Shown one piece after another: positions 6,698-18,899 of a stretch of 64,000 nt of DNA. The position numbers and the translations under genes were made by a program. The stretch is taken from the NCBI RefSeq assembly GCF_030817535.1, contig NZ_JAUSZL010000002.1, positions 3,596,001-3,660,000 of the forward strand. Reading direction: 5' to 3'. Origin of the DNA: Streptomyces sp. V3I8 (GTDB lineage Bacteria > Actinomycetota > Actinomycetes > Streptomycetales > Streptomycetaceae). Below the pieces are notes generated by a model, which did not search any database, was not told the DNA's origin, and worked only from the letters and a program-made list of their open reading frames with translations. Positions within the stretch are counted from its first letter, which is position 1, and each line of letters opens with the position of its first letter.

Positions 6698-8764
6698 TCA
6701 GCCGGGCTCCACCGTGCCGTCCGTCAGGCCGTCGTACATGCCCCGCACCAGCTGGTCGCCGAGGTGGCCCGCGAGTCGCAGCGCCTCCTCGAAGTCGGCC
6801 AGCGCGCGGAACCGTTCGCCGTACGTGCGCTGCTGGTCCAGCGGCAGCCGGGGCAGTCGCAGGCGGCGCACGTCGAGCCGGGTCGCGGTGGACGCGTAGC
6901 TGCTGGCCCGGCGGTTGCCGGCGGTGCCGCGCAGGAACCCGGCGAGGAACCACGGGTCGAGGGCGGCCGGGTCGGGCCGCAGCAGGACGAGGTTGCGGCC
7001 GAGGGCGGCGCCCGCGCCCGCTCCGTCGACCACGCGCGCGACGGAGCCGCCGCCGAGCACGGGCACGACGACGTCGCCGGGCTCGGTGAGCACCGGCTCC
7101 TCCTCGCCCTCGGCGGGCGGTGCGGCGGGCGCCGTTCCGGAGGGTCCGGTGCCGGCGAGGACGTCGTGGTCGGTGAGCACGGGCCCGCGCGCGTGGCCGC
7201 CGCTTCCTCCCGTACGCAGCTGGAGCGCGCCCCCGCGGGCGAGTTCGCCGATCGTGGTGAGCGGCCAGCGGGCGGGCGGGCGCGGGTCGGCGGGCGGCGG
7301 GGTGAGGCTGCCGGCCAGCCGGAGGGTCTCGCCCAGGCGGTCGCGCACGTCCCCGAGCCGCTCGGCGCCACCGGCCGCGGGCGGCGGCAGATGGCGGGCC
7401 GGGGCCAGGTCGACGTCGTCGTCGAGGAGTTCGATGACCGGCACGGAGCGGCTGACGCCCGGCTGCTCCGGCCCGGTGCCGGTGCGGTCGAAGGGGCGCC
7501 AGGCGTCGAGGACGGCGGTGCGCACGGCCTGCCAGTCGAGTCCGCCGCGGCTGTCCGCGGCGCACGCGCCGGTGTCGGCGAGCAGCACCTCGGGCTGCGC
7601 GGGCCGGTCGGTGACGGCCGGCCTGCGCAGCACCCACAGGTGCAGCGGGAGGTTGTGCGGGGCCGCGGCGCCGGGCGGCAGCGCGATCACCGCGCGCAGG
7701 GCGCCGCGGCGCAGCAGGTCGGCGCGGATGCGGCGGCCCGAGCGGCGGGAGGCGGCGGCGGGCGGCATCAGCAGGACGGCGACGCCGCCTTCCCTGAGCC
7801 GGGCCAGCGCGTGCTGCACCCACGCCAGTTCGGACTCGGTGCGGGCCGGGAAGCCGTACTCCCAGCGCGGGTCGTAGGCCAGTTCGTCATGCCCCCAGTT
7901 GCGCTCGTTGAACGGGGGGTGGCACAGCACGACATCGGCCCTGAGGCTGCCGTACGCGTCCTCGCGCAGGGTGTCGGCCGCGGCGGTGCGCACGGCGGCC
8001 CGGGTGTGCAGGGCGAGCCGCAGGGCCGTCAGGGCGGCCAGTTCCGGCGCGCTGTCCTGGCCGTACAGGTGCTGGTCCCCGGTGCCCCTGGTGTCCTGGG
8101 CGGCGGCCGCCGCGCGCAGCAGGGCGCCGGTGCCGCAGGCCGGGTCCAGGACGGCCGCGGCGGGTCCGGCGAGGTCGGCCATGAGACCGGCGAGACCGGC
8201 CGGTGTGAGCGTGTACTGGCGCGGGTTGGCGTCGAGGTGCCGGCCGAGCAGGAACTCGTACGCCTTGCGGGCGCCCAGCTCGGCGGCGAGGTCGCCGGCG
8301 GCCCGCAACAAGGGTGCCGAAGGCCGCAGTTGCGCGGTGTCCGGGGTGGCGACGGCCCGCTTGCGGATCACTCCGAAGCGCGGGGTGAGGACCTGGTCGA
8401 GGGGTCCGGGCAGCAGCTCGGCGAGCCGTTCGTCGGATCCCGCGGTCAGCTCCAGCCAGACCGGCGGCCGGTCGTGGAGGAGCAGGAGGGCGCAGCCGAC
8501 GTGGACCAGGGCGGTGACGGGGCCCTGCGGGTGTCCGGCGACCTGCTGCCAGACCCGCTCGCGCAGGGGCACCTCGGCCAGTTTGCCCTGGGCGCGCAGC
8601 CAGGCCTCGACCTCGGCGAGGGCGAAGGAAGGGCTGGTCTCCGTGCCGCCGACGGGCCGGGGGAAGTCGGCGTGGCGGCGGCGCCAGTTGCTGACGGCGG
8701 CCCGGCCGACCCCGGCCAGCCGGGCGATCCCGGCCGCGGTGACCTCTGTCCCGTTCTCCTGCAC
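6698..8764 (-). CDS. Orphan N-6 DNA methylase / specificity-like fusion protein
   Basis: 688 aa. Residues 1-50 are a winged or MerR-like HTH (IARLAGVGRAAVSNWRRRH). Residues about 150-420 resemble the HsdM-type adenine methylase: SAM-binding motif I DPACGTG (D207-G213) and motif IV, which reads HPPF (H282-F285) instead of the catalytic NPPF/Y. The C-terminal third resembles a type I specificity (HsdS) domain (WPLTTIGELARGG, DPWFLAGFLRG, LPLDQQRTYGERF). No HsdR, BREX or other restriction gene is adjacent. The start is a GTG at 8764 with GGGGAG 8 bp upstream. The missing catalytic Asn suggests a binding protein or regulator rather than an active methylase; activity cannot be settled from sequence. 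Confidence 0.82.
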   Translation of the reverse strand: MQENGTEVTAAGIARLAGVGRAAVSNWRRRHADFPRPVGGTETSPSFALAEVEAWLRAQGKLAEVPLRERVWQQVAGHPQGPVTALVHVGCALLLLHDRPPVWLELTAGSDERLAELLPGPLDQVLTPRFGVIRKRAVATPDTAQLRPSAPLLRAAGDLAAELGARKAYEFLLGRHLDANPRQYTLTPAGLAGLMADLAGPAAAVLDPACGTGALLRAAAAAQDTRGTGDQHLYGQDSAPELAALTALRLALHTRAAVRTAAADTLREDAYGSLRADVVLCHPPFNERNWGHDELAYDPRWEYGFPARTESELAWVQHALARLREGGVAVLLMPPAAASRRSGRRIRADLLRRGALRAVIALPPGAAAPHNLPLHLWVLRRPAVTDRPAQPEVLLADTGACAADSRGGLDWQAVRTAVLDAWRPFDRTGTGPEQPGVSRSVPVIELLDDDVDLAPARHLPPPAAGGAERLGDVRDRLGETLRLAGSLTPPPADPRPPARWPLTTIGELARGGALQLRTGGSGGHARGPVLTDHDVLAGTGPSGTAPAAPPAEGEEEPVLTEPGDVVVPVLGGGSVARVVDGAGAGAALGRNLVLLRPDPAALDPWFLAGFLRGTAGNRRASSYASTATRLDVRRLRLPRLPLDQQRTYGERFRALADFEEALRLAGHLGDQLVRGMYDGLTDGTVEPG

Positions 8765-8852
8765 CGGCCCGGCTCCCCTCGTCTGGTGTGGCGCCGAGCA
8801 TATCGGCGTACGCAAGATCTACCCATTCACGACCGTGTACACAAGGGTTTCC

Positions 8853-8891
8853 GTGAACCGTGTTGACTCGGTTCACAGCCTCTGCTGTGAT
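8853..8891 (+). promoter_or_regulatory. Promoter overlapped by a perfect inverted repeat
   Basis: GTGAACCG and CGGTTCAC form an 8-bp inverted repeat (8853-8860, 8869-8876) that straddles TTGACT (8863-8868). TGTGAT at 8886-8891 is 17 bp further on. This looks like a -35/-10 pair with an operator over the -35, driving the lipoprotein gene at 8960. Confidence 0.5.
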
Positions 8892-8959
8892 TGACCCATC
8901 GGATGAACGGCCGCCGCGACGAGGCGGCCGTGCTCCACCTCGACCTCCAAGGAACCGTC

Positions 8960-9700
8960 ATGCGCCGTACCGCACTCGCCGCCCTTTGCCTCGCCGCCGC
9001 CACCGTTTCGCTCACCGGTTGCCTGCCCGGTGGGGACGAGGCGGACAGCGGGCCGAAGGGCCCGTTCGCCGGGCTGACCGGCGGGGAGATAGCCGACCGG
9101 GCCGTGGAGGCCACCTCGAACGCCTCGTCGCTGCGCATGAGGGGCGACATCGAGGACGACGGCAGCCGTGTCGGCCTGAACATGGCCCTCGACAGGAAGG
9201 GCCGGTGCGCCGGCACCATGAACGCCGACGGCCAGGGCGAGGCCGAACTCAGGAAGACCGCCGACACCCTCTACATGAGGTACGACGAGAAGTTCCTGCG
9301 GGCCCAGGACGAGGACTCGTCCGAGGAGGAGACCGACGCGGTGGTGGCCATGCTGGCCGGCAAGTGGACCAAGATGTCCGCGACCGGCTCGGACGCCGAG
9401 GACATCGCGGGCTTCTGCGACCTCGACACCGTCCTCGCGGACTTCAAGGACGTCAGCTCCGACGCCACCCGCGGCGGGACGACCACGGTCGACGGCACGC
9501 CGGCGATCGTCCTGCACGAGAAGGACGGCAAGGACACGTACACGCTGTACGTCGCCACCGAGGGCAAGCCCTACCTGCTCAAGGTCGTCAGCAGGTCGGC
9601 CGACGACCCGGGCACGATCGGCTTCGGCGACTTCGACACCCCGGTCCCGGCCGACGTCCCCCGGGGCAAGGTCATCGACCTGGACGCGATGGGCGGCTGA
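8960..9700 (+). CDS. Secreted lipoprotein (LppX/LprG-like fold possible)
   Basis: 246 aa from ATG 8960 with AAGGA 7 bp upstream. A signal peptide (MRRTALAALCLAAATVSL) ends in lipobox LTGC. The mature part contains ASSLRMRGDIEDDG, TLYMRYDEKFL, GTPAIVLHEKDGKDTYTLYV and PYLLKVVSRS. This is the anti-parallel-sheet pattern of actinobacterial lipid-binding lipoproteins of the LppX/LprG or DUF1396 kind, where a test probe is compared before and after a sheet-helix core. It faces the outside of the membrane. Function unknown. It is divergent from the methylase fusion and has its own promoter with an inverted repeat. Confidence 0.82.
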   Translation: MRRTALAALCLAAATVSLTGCLPGGDEADSGPKGPFAGLTGGEIADRAVEATSNASSLRMRGDIEDDGSRVGLNMALDRKGRCAGTMNADGQGEAELRKTADTLYMRYDEKFLRAQDEDSSEEETDAVVAMLAGKWTKMSATGSDAEDIAGFCDLDTVLADFKDVSSDATRGGTTTVDGTPAIVLHEKDGKDTYTLYVATEGKPYLLKVVSRSADDPGTIGFGDFDTPVPADVPRGKVIDLDAMGG

Positions 9701-9724
9701 CGACGGACGGCGGGTGTGCCCCCG

Positions 9725-10468
9725 TCAGAGCGCGTGCCGCACCCACACGTTGGGCTCGACGTACACCGCGTACCCACGGGCCGGCTCGCAGTGCACCGGC
9801 ACCAGCGCGCCCTCCACCTCGACCAGGCCCTCCTCGTCGAACGGCAGCCCCGTCCACCGCCGCCACTCGCCGAGCGACGCGGCGACGGTCATCGACGCCG
9901 GGGCGACCGCCTCGATGCGCCCGCCGGCCCGGACGTGCACCCGCAGCCACGGATCGTGCGGCAGCCCGTCGCCGCGCGTCCGGAACGCGTACTCCTCCAT
10001 CGCCGTGCGCGGCTCCAGATGCTTCGCGCTCGGCCGCACCGGCGCGACGACCTCGCCGAAGCCCCGTTTCCGGGCGTTGTCGCGCATCGCCGAGAGCATC
10101 CGCCCCGACAGGCCGGTGCCCTGGGCGTGCGGGGCGACCACGACCGAGACGGCGCTCACCGTGTCGGGCGTGACGCCCCCGCGCAGATCGCCGAACGCCC
10201 ACACCAGGATGTCGTCCCAGCCCCGCGGCGGCAGCGCGCCGGGCTTCTCGTCCCCGAGGGCGAACGGCACGCTGTAGGCGTGCGCCACCACCTCGCCGCT
10301 CGCGTCCTGGGCGAACAGCACGTACTCCGGCAGCTCCCTGGCGATCCGGCCGTAGTGCGCGTTGCCCACGAGGTCGTTGCGCAGGAACTCGGGCCAGGTG
10401 TCGGCCATCCCCGTCACCCGCCCGGACATCTCCGGACGCTCGGCCAGGCTCGCGATCGTCAGCACCAT
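9725..10468 (-). CDS. GNAT-family N-acetyltransferase
   Basis: 247 aa. The acetyl-CoA fold is visible in the middle: VSAVSVVVAPHAQGTGLSGR (strand beta4 and the pyrophosphate loop Q-x-x-G-x-G/S), then LSAMRDNARKRGFGEVVAPV. The C-terminal part (AMEEYAFRTRGDGLPHDPWL, RIEAVAPASMTVAASLGEW) is typical of a conserved Streptomyces GNAT subgroup of unknown substrate. ATG 10468 was chosen because it begins the conserved sequence (MVLTIASLAERPEM); ATG 10486 is six codons longer. The end is 24 bp from the convergent lipoprotein gene. Confidence 0.82.
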   Translation of the reverse strand: MVLTIASLAERPEMSGRVTGMADTWPEFLRNDLVGNAHYGRIARELPEYVLFAQDASGEVVAHAYSVPFALGDEKPGALPPRGWDDILVWAFGDLRGGVTPDTVSAVSVVVAPHAQGTGLSGRMLSAMRDNARKRGFGEVVAPVRPSAKHLEPRTAMEEYAFRTRGDGLPHDPWLRVHVRAGGRIEAVAPASMTVAASLGEWRRWTGLPFDEEGLVEVEGALVPVHCEPARGYAVYVEPNVWVRHAL

Positions 10469-10526
10469 GCCGGACACGGTAGGCACCGGGCGGGCCCCGG
10501 GCGACCGTATTTCGCCCGGAACCCGC

Positions 10527-11249
10527 TCAGCCGGCGTGGAACCTGCTCGGCGCCCGCGTCGACGTCCCGCCCGAGGGGAGCTTCTGCCCGGGGCAGGTGG
10601 ACAGCACCTTCTTCATGGCGGCCTTCTCGGCGGCGGTGACCCACAGCTCGTACTTCTTCTTCACGGCCACCTGCCGCGCCACGTACGTGCAGCGGTAGGC
10701 CTTGTGGGGCGGGAGCCAGGTCGCGGTGTCCCCGTCACCCTTGCTGCGGTTGCGGCCGGCGTCGACCGCGAGGAGGTTCAGCGGGTCGTTGGCCAGGGCT
10801 ATCCGCTTGCTCGCGTCCCACTTCTGGGCGCCCTTCTGCCAGGCGTCCGACAGCGCGACGAGATGGTCGATGTCGACCTCGCTGCGGCCGCCGCGTTCGA
10901 AGGTGACGTCCGTGTCGGTGTAGGGATCGGGATCGAGCCTCCCCGACCGCACGCTGCACCCGCCGTCACTGAACTTCACCTCCTTGAGGTCCCGCTTGAG
11001 GATGTCGTCGCGGGTGTCGCAGCTGTTCGAGTCGGTGTCGGCCCAGGGCGTGCCGAACTCGTCCCGGTCGTACCCCGTCCTGGGCGCCCGCCCCTTGACG
11101 GTCAGCGAGTCGACGGCGGTGAGGGCCGCTCCGCCCGCGCCCGTCGTCTCCCCGGCCCCGGCGCCACCGGTCGTCTCCACCGTGCAGCCGGTCGCGGCGA
11201 TCAGCAGGGCCGCTGCACCGGCGGTCCTGGTCCAGAACGTCACAGACAC
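10527..11249 (-). CDS. Secreted HNH-family nuclease (DUF1524-like lipoprotein)
   Basis: 240 aa. An N-terminal signal has lipobox-like IAATGC, followed by a Gly/Ala/Thr linker. The conserved core of the actinobacterial extracellular HNH family follows: GYDRDEFGTPWADTDSNSC, DVTFERGGRSEVDIDHLVAL (catalytic DIDH), NDPLNLLAVDAGRNRSKGD and LPPHKAYRCTYVARQVAVK. Cysteines at C-DTRDDI, G-C-SVR and R-C-TY suggest disulfides. Probably a non-specific DNase on the cell surface, used for phosphate or nucleotide scavenging. The GTG at 11249 has GGAGGAG just upstream; a second GTG two codons in is equally possible. Confidence 0.85.
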   Translation of the reverse strand: MSVTFWTRTAGAAALLIAATGCTVETTGGAGAGETTGAGGAALTAVDSLTVKGRAPRTGYDRDEFGTPWADTDSNSCDTRDDILKRDLKEVKFSDGGCSVRSGRLDPDPYTDTDVTFERGGRSEVDIDHLVALSDAWQKGAQKWDASKRIALANDPLNLLAVDAGRNRSKGDGDTATWLPPHKAYRCTYVARQVAVKKKYELWVTAAEKAAMKKVLSTCPGQKLPSGGTSTRAPSRFHAG

Positions 11250-11519
11250 TCTCTCCTCCCTGCCGGCCCGGGCCGGCCCCCACCGGGCGGCCTTCCCACA
11301 CCTGTTGCCTCTGCTGTACGCGCTCTGTATCCGCTACATCCGCCGTACCCGCACCTGACGGTACCGGCCCGGGGATCAGGGGGCTCGCGGAGGCACGGCC
11401 CGTCCCACGGCCGCGCCCCCTCACACCCTCCCGGTCCCCGGCGCCGCTCCGAAGGCAGCGGCCCCGACCCGGTCACCGGCTACCCGGAACCCGCCCGGGT
11501 AAGTCGACGAGCCGCCCTG
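11250..11519. other. Intergenic region upstream of the HNH nuclease gene
   Basis: About 270 bp holding the promoter side of the nuclease gene. The interval between TTGCC (about 11306) and the ATCCGC tract is the least GC-rich part. I see no gene, clear operator or strong hairpin here before the inverted-repeat element at 11520. Confidence 0.4.
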
Positions 11520-11690
11520 GGGCGTTTCTTTTGGATCAGGTCGGATCAGGTCGGATCGGGCCGCGGTGTCCGGTGCGGTGCCTCGCACGGCGGAGCATGA
11601 TCCGCGTACCGGGCGTACCCGGGTCGTGCGACGACGCCGCGAGGCTCCGTGCCGGACGCCGCGGACCCGGGCCGGTCCAAAAGAAACGCC

Positions 11691-11691
<1 letters not shown>
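11520..11691. repeat. 172-bp imperfect inverted-repeat element with conserved ends
   Basis: The left end (11520-11537) reads GGGCGTTTCTTTTGGATC. The reverse complement of the right end (11674-11691) reads GGGCGTTTCTTTTGGACC, so 17 of 18 bases match. Pairing continues inward: CCGCGGTGTCCGG on the left against CCGCGGCGTCCGG on the right, then CCTCGC on both. The whole element could fold into one long cruciform. Its last base is the first base of the mfd stop codon complement. No ORF lies inside. It may be a small MITE-like element or a strong bidirectional terminator between mfd and the nuclease gene. Confidence 0.7.
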
Positions 11692-15239
<3,548 letters not shown>

Positions 15240-15540
15240 GGAAGGGCTTCCGTCCGAGGATCGTGAGGAGTGCGGGTGGGGCGGGTGGGGGTCGTGGGCA
15301 ACGCGAGCCGCCCGACACGTCTGACGGGCCGGGGGTGTCCAGGGTACGTCGCCCCGGTCCGGCCCGCCCGCGCCTGTGGACAGCGACCCTGTTCCCGCCC
15401 CCGCCGCCCCTGCCCGTCCCCTCCCCGGGGGCTGCGCCCCCGAACCTCCGGTGCGCAGTTCCCCGCGCCCCCAAAAGGGGCGCGGGGAACTGCGCGATCA
15501 ACCCGCACCGGCCCGCACCGGACGGAACGGCCGGCGGCGG
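15240..15540. other. Intergenic region with a strong terminator hairpin
   Basis: Holds the mfd upstream region and the 3' region of the ABC operon, both read leftward. The only clear element is the hairpin at 15453-15495. A CCCCGGGGGCTGCGCCCCCG stretch at about 15424-15443 is a second GC-rich stem. No coding signal. Confidence 0.5.
15453..15495 (-). terminator. Perfect 19-bp hairpin terminator, repeat copy B
   Basis: The arms 15453-15471 and 15477-15495 pair perfectly around the loop CAAAA. It lies 46 bp after the stop of the ABC permease gene. It contains the GGGGCGCGGGGAACTGCGC core shared with three other gene ends in the window. Confidence 0.75.
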
Positions 15541-18114
15541 CTACTCCGTCGCGATGGCGTTCAGCACGTTCATCCGGCCCGCCCGGAACGCCGGCACCAG
15601 CGCCGCGAACAGCCCCACGAAGGCCGAGCCGATGAAGACTGCGATGATCGTCGCCCAGGGGATGTCGAGGACCTTCAGGCCCTCCAGGGCGAGGAGCTTC
15701 TGGGCGGTGGCGCCCCAGCCCATGCCGAGGCCGAGGCCCAGCAGTGCTCCGAAGAGGGCGATGACGACCGACTCCAGGCGGATCATGCGGCGCAGCTGCC
15801 GGCGGGAGAGGCCGATGGCGCGCATCAGGCCGATCTCGCGGGTCCGCTCGACGACGGAGAGGGCCAGGGTGTTCACGACGCCCAGGACCGCCACGATGAT
15901 CGCGAGGGCCAGCAGGCCGTAGACCATGTTCAGGAGCTGGCCGATCTGGTCCTTGAGCTCCTGCTTGTAGTCGGTCTGGTCGCTGACCTGGTACTGCGGG
16001 TACGCGTCCAGGGACTTCTTCAGGGCCGCGTACGCCGTCTTCTCCTGGCCGTCCTTCGCCGTGGCGAACATGATGTCGTTCGGCGGGATCCTGTCGGCCG
16101 GGACGTACTGCTCCATCGTGGTGATGCTCAGGTAGCGCGAGCCCTTGTCGATGGCCACGTCGTCGTTCGTGACGGCCGCGACCTTCAGCTTCGCGGTCCG
16201 TCCGCCCTTGAAGGCGACGGTGATCGTGTCGCCGACCCGGACACCGTGCTTCTCGGCGTATTCGGAGCCCACCGACATCGCGTTCCTGCCGTACGCCGCC
16301 GACAGGTCACCGGCGACCGTCTCGCGGCGCAGGTCACTGGCGTACGTCGGGTCGGCGGCCGTGACGTCGCTGTTCTCGGTCTTCCCGTCGGGCGAGGTCA
16401 GCTTCGCGTCGATCATCTTGTAGCTGGTGACGTGCTCCAGGCCCGGCGTGTCCTCGACGGCCTTCTGGGCCTGCGGCACGATCCGCTGGTTGCCCTCGAT
16501 GATGAAGTCCGTGCCGACCGACTTGTCGAGCTCCTCCGTCGCGGAGGCGACCATCGAGGAGCCGACCACGGAGAGGCAGGCGACCAGCGCGAGGCCGATC
16601 ATCAGGGCCGCTCCGGTGGCGCCGGTACGCCGCGGGTTGCGCAGGGCGTTGCGTTCGGCGAGGCGCCCGACGGGACCGAAGCCACGCAGCAGGACCGCGC
16701 TGAGGACGCGGACCACGCCGCCGGCGAGCAGCGGGCCGATGATGACGAAGCCGATCAGGGAGAGCACCACGCCGACGCCGAGCATCATCGAGCCGTCGCT
16801 CGCCGTGTCCGCGCCGGCCGCCGTGAAGAGGGCGGCCGCGCCGGTCCCGGTGAGGAGGAAGCCGATGACGCCGCGTATCCAGCCGGCGTGGCCGTCGGCC
16901 GGCGTACCGGCGTCGCGCAGGGCGGCCATCGGGGAGACCTTGCCCGCGCGGCGGGCCGGCAGGTAGGCGGCGAGGACGGTGACGACGATGCCGAGGAGCA
17001 GGCCGATCACGGGGGTGGTGGCCTTCACGGTCAGGTCGGCCGTGGAGAGGTTCATGCCCGCGGAGGACATGAGCTTCATCAGCCCGACCGCGATGCCGAC
17101 GCCCGCGGCGACTCCGAGGATCGAGCCGACGACGCCGAGCAGCAGGGCCTCGACCAGCACGGACCGGTTGACCTGCTTGCGGGACGATCCGAGCGCCCGC
17201 ATCAGGCCGATCTCACGGGTGCGCTGGGCGACCAGCATCGAGAAGGTGTTGATGATCAGGAAGATGCCGACGAGGAAGGCGATCCCGGCGAAGCCGAGCA
17301 TGGCGTACTTGATGACGTTCATGAACTCGCCGATGCCTTCCTGGCCTTCGTCGGAGAGCTCCTGCTGCGTCTGGACCTTGAGCGCCTCGTCGGAGCCGGT
17401 GAGGGCCTGGGAGACGTTCCGCTTGAGCTGGCCGTGGGTCACACCGGTGGCGGCGACGACGTTGATCTGGGTGAACCGGTCGGTGGAGCCGAGCAGTTCG
17501 CGCTGCGCGGTGGCGGTGTCGTAGTAGACGACGGCGGCACCGGGGTTGGTCACCTTGAAGGTGGCGATGCCGACGATCTTCGCCTTGAAGTCACCGGTGA
17601 CGGCGATGGTCCGCAGCTCGTCGCCCATCGTGAGGTGGTGCTTGTCCGCGGTGTCGGCGTCGACCATCACCTCGGTGGGCCCGCGCGGGGCGTGCCCGGA
17701 GGTGATCTCCATCGAACGCAGGTCGTTCTTCGTCCAGTTGCCGGCGATCGTCGGGGCGCCGTTGCTGGTCCCCATGTTCTCGTTCTCGCTGTTGACGACG
17801 GTCACGTTCATCGACATGACCGCGCCCTCGGCCGACTTGACGCCGTCCGCCTGCTGTGTGCGTTCGACGAGCGAGGCGGGCAGCGACTCCGGCCTGCCGT
17901 TCTGCGGGGTGTCGTTGGTCGAGGCCGCCTTCGGGGAGACCGTGACGTCGGAGGAGGCGGTGGCGAAGAGCTTGTCGAAGGTCGTGTTCATCGTGTCGGT
18001 GAACACGAGCGTGCCGCACACGAAGGCGACCGACAGCAGGACGGCGACGGCCGACAGGGCCATGCGTCCCTTGTGCGCGAAGAAGTTGCGCATCGAGGTC
18101 TTGAAGATGGTCAT
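15541..18114 (-). CDS. ABC transporter permease, MacB/FtsX type
   Basis: 857 aa membrane subunit of an exporter. An N-terminal anchor (AHKGRMALSAVAVLLSVAFVCG) is followed by a large extracellular MacB periplasmic-core-like domain (about 45-250), an FtsX three-helix block (IKYAMLGFAGIAFLVGIFLIINTFSML), a second transmembrane/extracellular half, and a final FtsX block (LLALAIIVAVLGVVNTLALS). The phrase RTREIGLMRA(L/I)G appears twice, marking the duplicated FtsX cytoplasmic loops. The start overlaps the ATPase stop (ATGA), so subunits are made together. Likely mechanotransmission export of a lipid, lipoprotein or peptide; substrate unknown. Confidence 0.92.
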   Translation of the reverse strand: MTIFKTSMRNFFAHKGRMALSAVAVLLSVAFVCGTLVFTDTMNTTFDKLFATASSDVTVSPKAASTNDTPQNGRPESLPASLVERTQQADGVKSAEGAVMSMNVTVVNSENENMGTSNGAPTIAGNWTKNDLRSMEITSGHAPRGPTEVMVDADTADKHHLTMGDELRTIAVTGDFKAKIVGIATFKVTNPGAAVVYYDTATAQRELLGSTDRFTQINVVAATGVTHGQLKRNVSQALTGSDEALKVQTQQELSDEGQEGIGEFMNVIKYAMLGFAGIAFLVGIFLIINTFSMLVAQRTREIGLMRALGSSRKQVNRSVLVEALLLGVVGSILGVAAGVGIAVGLMKLMSSAGMNLSTADLTVKATTPVIGLLLGIVVTVLAAYLPARRAGKVSPMAALRDAGTPADGHAGWIRGVIGFLLTGTGAAALFTAAGADTASDGSMMLGVGVVLSLIGFVIIGPLLAGGVVRVLSAVLLRGFGPVGRLAERNALRNPRRTGATGAALMIGLALVACLSVVGSSMVASATEELDKSVGTDFIIEGNQRIVPQAQKAVEDTPGLEHVTSYKMIDAKLTSPDGKTENSDVTAADPTYASDLRRETVAGDLSAAYGRNAMSVGSEYAEKHGVRVGDTITVAFKGGRTAKLKVAAVTNDDVAIDKGSRYLSITTMEQYVPADRIPPNDIMFATAKDGQEKTAYAALKKSLDAYPQYQVSDQTDYKQELKDQIGQLLNMVYGLLALAIIVAVLGVVNTLALSVVERTREIGLMRAIGLSRRQLRRMIRLESVVIALFGALLGLGLGMGWGATAQKLLALEGLKVLDIPWATIIAVFIGSAFVGLFAALVPAFRAGRMNVLNAIATE

Positions 18115-18899
18115 GACGTACGTCCCCGGGCATCGAAGTCCTTCATGCGGTCGAGGACTGCGTCGGCCGTGGGGCGGAGCATCTCGTCGACGATCCGGCC
18201 GTCGGCCAGGTACAGCACACGGTCCGCGTAGGAGGCGGCGACCGGGTCGTGCGTCACCATCACGATGGTCTGGCCGAGCTCGTCGACGGAGCGGCGCAGG
18301 AAGCCCAGGACCTCGGCGCCGGCCCGGGAGTCGAGGTTCCCGGTCGGCTCGTCACCGAAGATGATCTCGGGTCGCGCGGCCAGGGCGCGGGCCACGGCGA
18401 CGCGCTGCTGCTGGCCGCCGGAGAGCTGGTTCGGCCGGTGCTTCAGCCGGGAGGCGAGCCCGACGGTCTCGACGACCTGCGCCAGCCATCCCTTGTCCGG
18501 CTTGCGCCCCGCGATGTCCATCGGGAGCGTGATGTTCTCCAGGGCGTTGAGCGTCGGCAGCAGGTTGAACGCCTGGAAGATGAAGCCGATCCGGTCCCGG
18601 CGCAGCTGCGTGAGCTTCTTGTCCTTGAGCTTGGTGATCTCGGTCTCGTCCAGGAATATCTGCCCGGAGGAGACGGTGTCGAGGCCGGCGAGGCAGTGCA
18701 TCAGCGTGGACTTGCCGGACCCGGAGGGGCCCATGATCGCGGTGAAGCGGCTCCGCGCGATGTCCACGTCGACCTGGTCCAGGGCGACGACCCGGGTCTC
18801 ACCGGAGCCGTAGGCCTTGACGACCTGCCGCGCCCGTGCGGCAACGGCCGTACGCTCTCCAGTGCCCCCGTGCCTGGGAATGGTTACAGCCGATGTCAC
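18111..18899 (-). CDS. ABC transporter ATP-binding protein, LolD/MacB type
   Basis: 262 aa. Walker A GPSGSGKST, Q-loop FIFQAFNLLPTLNALENI, signature LSGGQQQRVAVARAL, Walker B IIFGDEPTGNLDS and switch VTHDP are all intact. FQxFNLLPxLxxxEN is typical of MacB/LolD exporter ATPases. The start is a GTG at 18899 with TTAGGAGA 6-8 bp upstream. A far longer reading frame to 20957 is non-coding sequence antisense to the MFS gene. Forms a two-gene operon with the FtsX-type permease. Promoter expected between 18900 and 19160. Confidence 0.95.
   Translation of the reverse strand: MTSAVTIPRHGGTGERTAVAARARQVVKAYGSGETRVVALDQVDVDIARSRFTAIMGPSGSGKSTLMHCLAGLDTVSSGQIFLDETEITKLKDKKLTQLRRDRIGFIFQAFNLLPTLNALENITLPMDIAGRKPDKGWLAQVVETVGLASRLKHRPNQLSGGQQQRVAVARALAARPEIIFGDEPTGNLDSRAGAEVLGFLRRSVDELGQTIVMVTHDPVAASYADRVLYLADGRIVDEMLRPTADAVLDRMKDFDARGRTS

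Noticed and set aside
6698..8764. A complete type I restriction-modification or BREX system
   Set aside because: No restriction, PglZ or BrxC-type gene is adjacent; only the methylase/specificity fusion is present.
15376..18231. 951-codon open frame antisense to the ABC permease
   Set aside because: Low-complexity composition and full overlap with a confidently identified permease gene.
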